From the NCBI GenBank assembly GCA_034679985.1, contig JAXITR010000029.1, forward strand, positions 1 through 26,638: DNA of 26,638 bases, written 5' to 3'. This stretch comes from CAMDTE01 sp034679985 (GTDB taxonomy: Bacteria; Bacteroidota; Bacteroidia; Flavobacteriales; Schleiferiaceae). The translations under genes and the position numbers were made by a program. The notes under the pieces were generated by a model, which worked only from the letters and a program-made list of their open reading frames with translations, had not been told where the DNA came from and did not search any database. Below, piece by piece: positions 23,310-26,638 of this stretch (its first letter is position 1; each line of letters begins with the position of its first letter).

Positions 23310-23356
23310 TGATATTTTTCTATCACGTTTATTTTCGGAAGAGTCGATAAACTTGC
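23310..23356 (+). promoter_or_regulatory. operator-promoter unit 4, driving the T9SS-protein operon
   Basis: The palindrome TGATA-N6-TATCA (23310-23325) has exactly the same 34.5-bp spacing to TAAACTTGC (23348-23356, one mismatch from TAnnTTTGC). Half-site, following CGT and box resemble unit 3 closely, while the rest of the spacer differs. Leader to the ATG at 23446 is about 83 nt. Confidence 0.6.
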
Positions 23357-23445
23357 TTCATCAAATAGGGTGAATTTTTGGACCGCATTCACTCCTGTTT
23401 TGGTACACTCGTTCCAATAAAAAATCAATTGTGAATCAGAAACAA

Positions 23446-24810
23446 ATGAAAAAAAATACGGATTTCCTAAAAAAGCTGACGGTACTTATTGTCCTGTTTG
23501 GGGCCGTTCTACCCGTATCAGGACAAATTTATCCCGCTAAAACAATCGATTTAATTATTCCAGGAGGCCCGTATTCAGATGTGCAAAATACAGGCGCGGC
23601 AATCAGTGAATGCAGCGGTTGTGCGCAAGGTGTTGCCCATGCTTATACTTGGGATGGCAATAATCCTGGAATTGCGGTATATGAACCTGGCGCAGGTGTT
23701 TATGTACAGACCTTACCCTCTGGGGCATGGGATCCGGACATTGTCATTGGCCTGGACGGAACTTCGGGGGTTGTGGTCTACGAACTCTTTGGTGGAGTAG
23801 AATACAAAACTTTCACATACACACCTGGAATAGTAACCTTGGGAAGTTCTAAAGTGCTTCAGACCAACGCCCACCATCCAAATATAGATAACCCAACCGA
23901 CTGCGACAGCAGAGACCCGGCGGTCATTGTGTTTGAATCATTTGGAGGTGGAGCCGATTTAAAATATTCTGTAGGAACCCTAACGGGAGGGTTTGGGACG
24001 TCTTTTGGGGTCCCAAAAACGGGACTAACTCAAAGCGGGGCAATCCTTGATCGTTTCCGGCCAGATGTCCAAGTTTATGACTTTAAAAAGTACGTATTCG
24101 TGGCGCAAGGAATTGATTCTCTTACGGGCAACGACTGCATAGATTTATTTGACGAAGGAACTAGTTTACAGGGATTCCAATCAGGTAACATTTTACTTTC
24201 CGGCGTTGTCGCGCATCCCCGCATCGACGGCGTAGTAGATCAGGTAGGGCTCACCTATGCGTATTCTGTTACGTACAAAGATCACAACAGCATTCGGCAT
24301 GGAATGCAAGATACCATTGTCACTGCATTACAACCTATAGGTACTTTATCTGATAAACCTGCGATTGCCTACAATGGAGATTATCACGATGTAGTTTGGC
24401 CATCCGACGCTGTAGCATCCCCAAATATGGATTTGATTGGTAAAGGATTTTTTGCAGACTTGCCCGACATATTTTACAAGGAATTAAATGATGTTACCAC
24501 TTCAGGAAATGTCAATAAACGTGCCGTTTCCTTGGCGGGAAGATGCGAATACAATTATGCCTCCTGTTGGGCTACTGATGAGAATATCTACTATAAAGAG
24601 GCAATAGCAATCGATTCAAACTACAAAAAAGGTCCGGAGACCGATGATGAATATCAGATGTTCGTGTATAACCTTACCGGACAATTGATCAATCAAGGGC
24701 GAGGAGCAGATAAAGATGATGTTTTCAATGATTTACCAAAAGGGATTTATATTGTTGTGAAAATTAATAGATTTAACAAAATAATCGAAGTCCAAAAGCT
24801 GCTAAAATAA
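23446..24810 (+). CDS. secreted T9SS protein with propeller-like repeats
   Basis: The 454-aa protein has a signal peptide (about 1-27, ending PVSGQ) and a C-terminal segment (about 400-454: YQMFVYNLTGQLINQG, then LPKGIYIVVKINRFNK and a terminal QKLLK) matching the second half of a T9SS type A sorting domain. The first half with its PNP motif is not obvious. The body has recurrent units around NNPGIAVYE, WDPDIVIGLDG, RDPAVIVFE, RPDVQVYD and KPAIAYNGD, suggestive of a beta-propeller. Start alternatives are GTG 23431 and ATG 23446; the latter gives the better signal peptide. Its stop overlaps the next start (TAATG). It is controlled by operator unit 4 and is AT-rich. Confidence 0.78.
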   Translation: MKKNTDFLKKLTVLIVLFGAVLPVSGQIYPAKTIDLIIPGGPYSDVQNTGAAISECSGCAQGVAHAYTWDGNNPGIAVYEPGAGVYVQTLPSGAWDPDIVIGLDGTSGVVVYELFGGVEYKTFTYTPGIVTLGSSKVLQTNAHHPNIDNPTDCDSRDPAVIVFESFGGGADLKYSVGTLTGGFGTSFGVPKTGLTQSGAILDRFRPDVQVYDFKKYVFVAQGIDSLTGNDCIDLFDEGTSLQGFQSGNILLSGVVAHPRIDGVVDQVGLTYAYSVTYKDHNSIRHGMQDTIVTALQPIGTLSDKPAIAYNGDYHDVVWPSDAVASPNMDLIGKGFFADLPDIFYKELNDVTTSGNVNKRAVSLAGRCEYNYASCWATDENIYYKEAIAIDSNYKKGPETDDEYQMFVYNLTGQLINQGRGADKDDVFNDLPKGIYIVVKINRFNKIIEVQKLLK

Positions 24811-26638
24811 TGTCCCGCCCATTTATCACCCTTTGCTTGATTCTTCTGAGCAGCCTTGTGCTGGCTCAGAACCGGAGCAATGTGTGGGTTTTTGGCCGAG
24901 GGAATGTGATGGATTTCAACACCAATCCCGTAAGTTTTTCCACCACCACGTGGGCACCTACCCCGAACCAATACAAAGACCTGAACAACGCCTCCACTTG
25001 GTGCGATCGCAACGGGAATTTACAAGTCTACTTTTTAAACGGGAAGTACTACGATGCCAACGGAACCTTGATTCCGGGTGGAGAGGTATCCGCGTACTAC
25101 AATTATTTCAGCAGCCTTGTGACCTACAAAGGCGCAAGTTTTGTCCCCTCCTACCAAAGCGACACCCTTTTTCATTATTACGTTTACCAACAATCGGCAA
25201 ATACCTGGGTTCGTCGCATCAAGCTCAACGCACTTTATTGGAACGGTAGCACCTGGACCATTACGCCGGTTCAGGATTACAACGGTGCAATGAATCTGGG
25301 AACCTACGATGAGCATCCCTCAATCATTAATGACGACATCGGTCAAATGAACCTAATAATCGTCCATGAAGTTTCATCGTCAGGAATGAATAATCGACCC
25401 CTTCGCGTTACCGCTACGGGCTTTAAACCCTTGACTTCCTCCATCCTTAGCAACCAATTTGATGCCGATTTGGATCGAGTACACGTGAGTGTTGGCGCTT
25501 ACTATAATCCGTTGATAAATCGATTTTTCAGTTACGAATCCAGTGTGGGTTTTGGAAAGAATAAATATTTTAAATCATGGACCAATTTGGGGTATGGCTT
25601 TTTCACCAAGGATAATTTGAAACTTCCGCTTATTATACCCGGACGTACAGACAGCACCGCAAACAACGGGTTTCAAATCTTTGCTTCAACCAGTTCATTA
25701 GACGGAAAGTACTTGTTTTATTTGGCACGTATTATGGGAAGAAAAATGACGGTTTTTCGTTACGACTTGATGTGCCCCGACAGTGCCTCCTTCGTGCAGA
25801 ACGCTGTTGAGCTCTCACTAGGATTAAGTCTGTATCCACACCAAATTTCAGACTTCCAAATGGCGCCCGACGGAAATATTTATTTTCAGTTAATCGAAGA
25901 TCGATGGACCAACCATTACAATAGCCGCAAAATAGGCCGCATCGTCAACGCCGGAGATCCGGACACCGCCAACATCACCGCAGAACCCAACTTCGCCACG
26001 CTGGCACCGTACTCCGTTTACTACTCCTTCCCCTATTTCTCTGCCAACCAAGCGCTTCCCCGGCCCTTTACCCTCACGGCCGATTGTTCCGACTCCGTCC
26101 AATTCAAGTTGGCCTACAAAAACGTACCCGACAGCGTGTGGTGGAATTTTGGCGACACTGCCCTCGGCCCCTTGAACCACTCCACCGCCTTAGAACCCTC
26201 CGTGCGCTACTCCACCTTCGGCCCGATTTACGTCACCGTGGAACTTTGGCTACGCGGGGTGCTCCTCAAAACACTGGGCGACACGGTAAACGTAAAACCC
26301 TCCCCCCGCGTCCAACTGCCCAACGACACCCTGCTGTGCCGCGGCGAATCCCGCATCCTAAACGCTTACCCAGGATTTAACGCCGATTACCTCTGGAGTA
26401 CCGGCAGCACCGACTCCCTAATATCTGTCAACGAAACAGGTACCTACTGGGTCCAAGTGAGCAACACCTGCGGCACCGCCCAAGACACCTTCCGCCTCGC
26501 GGTACTAGACCCTCCTTCCGCCACGCTGCGGGACACCCTCCTGTGCGACGAGTGGACCTACGTGCTGCGCGTTCAAGCAGACTCCGCTTCCTACCTGTGG
26601 AATACCGGAGACACCGTGCCCTACTTCACTCCAAAACA
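24810..26638 (+). CDS. large surface protein of the gliding/T9SS type B kind (3' end outside window)
   Basis: The frame from ATG 24810 is open for 609 codons to the window end. It has a signal peptide (about 1-21, ending LVLAQ) and then VWVFGRGNVMDFNTNP, which resembles the NNWYFGNGAGLNFN-type start of large Bacteroidota proteins with a type B sorting (gliding-associated) C-terminus. Later come a PKD-like unit (VWWNFGDTALGP) and repeated Ig-like units with DYLWSTGSTDSLISVNETG and CGTAQDTFRL, usual in CHU_C-type cargo. The C-terminus is not visible, so the sorting type is inferred. The start overlaps the preceding stop by 1 bp. Composition changes at about 25,880, from AT-rich to strongly C-rich codons. 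Confidence 0.8.
   Translation, partial: MSRPFITLCLILLSSLVLAQNRSNVWVFGRGNVMDFNTNPVSFSTTTWAPTPNQYKDLNNASTWCDRNGNLQVYFLNGKYYDANGTLIPGGEVSAYYNYFSSLVTYKGASFVPSYQSDTLFHYYVYQQSANTWVRRIKLNALYWNGSTWTITPVQDYNGAMNLGTYDEHPSIINDDIGQMNLIIVHEVSSSGMNNRPLRVTATGFKPLTSSILSNQFDADLDRVHVSVGAYYNPLINRFFSYESSVGFGKNKYFKSWTNLGYGFFTKDNLKLPLIIPGRTDSTANNGFQIFASTSSLDGKYLFYLARIMGRKMTVFRYDLMCPDSASFVQNAVELSLGLSLYPHQISDFQMAPDGNIYFQLIEDRWTNHYNSRKIGRIVNAGDPDTANITAEPNFATLAPYSVYYSFPYFSANQALPRPFTLTADCSDSVQFKLAYKNVPDSVWWNFGDTALGPLNHSTALEPSVRYSTFGPIYVTVELWLRGVLLKTLGDTVNVKPSPRVQLPNDTLLCRGESRILNAYPGFNADYLWSTGSTDSLISVNETGTYWVQVSNTCGTAQDTFRLAVLDPPSATLRDTLLCDEWTYVLRVQADSASYLWNTGDTVPYFTPK

Overview
The window comes from a Bacteroidota genome, most likely a fairly GC-rich member of the Flavobacteriales (Schleiferiaceae or Cryomorphaceae-like). 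The clues are type IX secretion (T9SS) C-terminal domains, the ExbB plus small membrane protein arrangement, DUF4199 and BBP2-type families, few Shine-Dalgarno sequences, and promoter -7 boxes of the TAnnTTTGC type often only 3 nt from a start codon. The taxon is inferred from protein style. No rRNA, tRNA, CRISPR array or insertion sequence was seen.

Layout. 1-1050 (minus): the end of an energy-transduction operon (ExbB and a small membrane protein running off the left edge). 1155-7520: a LOG-type nucleotide phosphoribohydrolase, divergent from a probable N-glycan breakdown locus: GH20 hexosaminidase and N4-(GlcNAc)-asparaginase (plus), facing a minus-strand operon of a DUF4199 membrane protein, CutC and a short GH2 beta-mannosidase-like enzyme. 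Together these would take apart the GlcNAc-Asn, GlcNAc-GlcNAc and Man-GlcNAc links of an N-glycan core. 7601-9265 (plus): a membrane-anchored TEX264/GyrI-like protein and an outer-membrane barrel. A hairpin separates them from a convergent TonB-dependent receptor (9325-11550, minus). 11690-18549 (plus): NDH-2, DEAD-box helicase, a radical SAM enzyme, an rRNA-methyltransferase-like protein, a small cytochrome-b-like membrane protein and HflX, ending in a long hairpin.

18678-26638 is the accessory and most interesting part. A histidine kinase and a LuxR-type response regulator (21468-22830) are encoded in a tight overlapping operon with a small conserved protein and a multi-spanning membrane protein. 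Four copies of a 16-bp palindrome, TGATA-N6-TATCA (one with a single changed base), lie in the gaps around this operon. Each sits exactly the same distance (34.5 bp, centre to centre) upstream of a -7-like box. One faces left to a T9SS-exported protein (18678-20237). Three face right: to the two-component operon itself, to a Cys/His-rich small protein followed by a 28-codon ORF, and to an operon of two exported T9SS-type proteins. I infer an autoregulated local regulon in which the response regulator activates surface-protein genes and two small proteins of unknown function. Most of this block is visibly more AT-rich than the rest, and the last gene changes composition part-way through, suggesting a mosaic or acquired origin.
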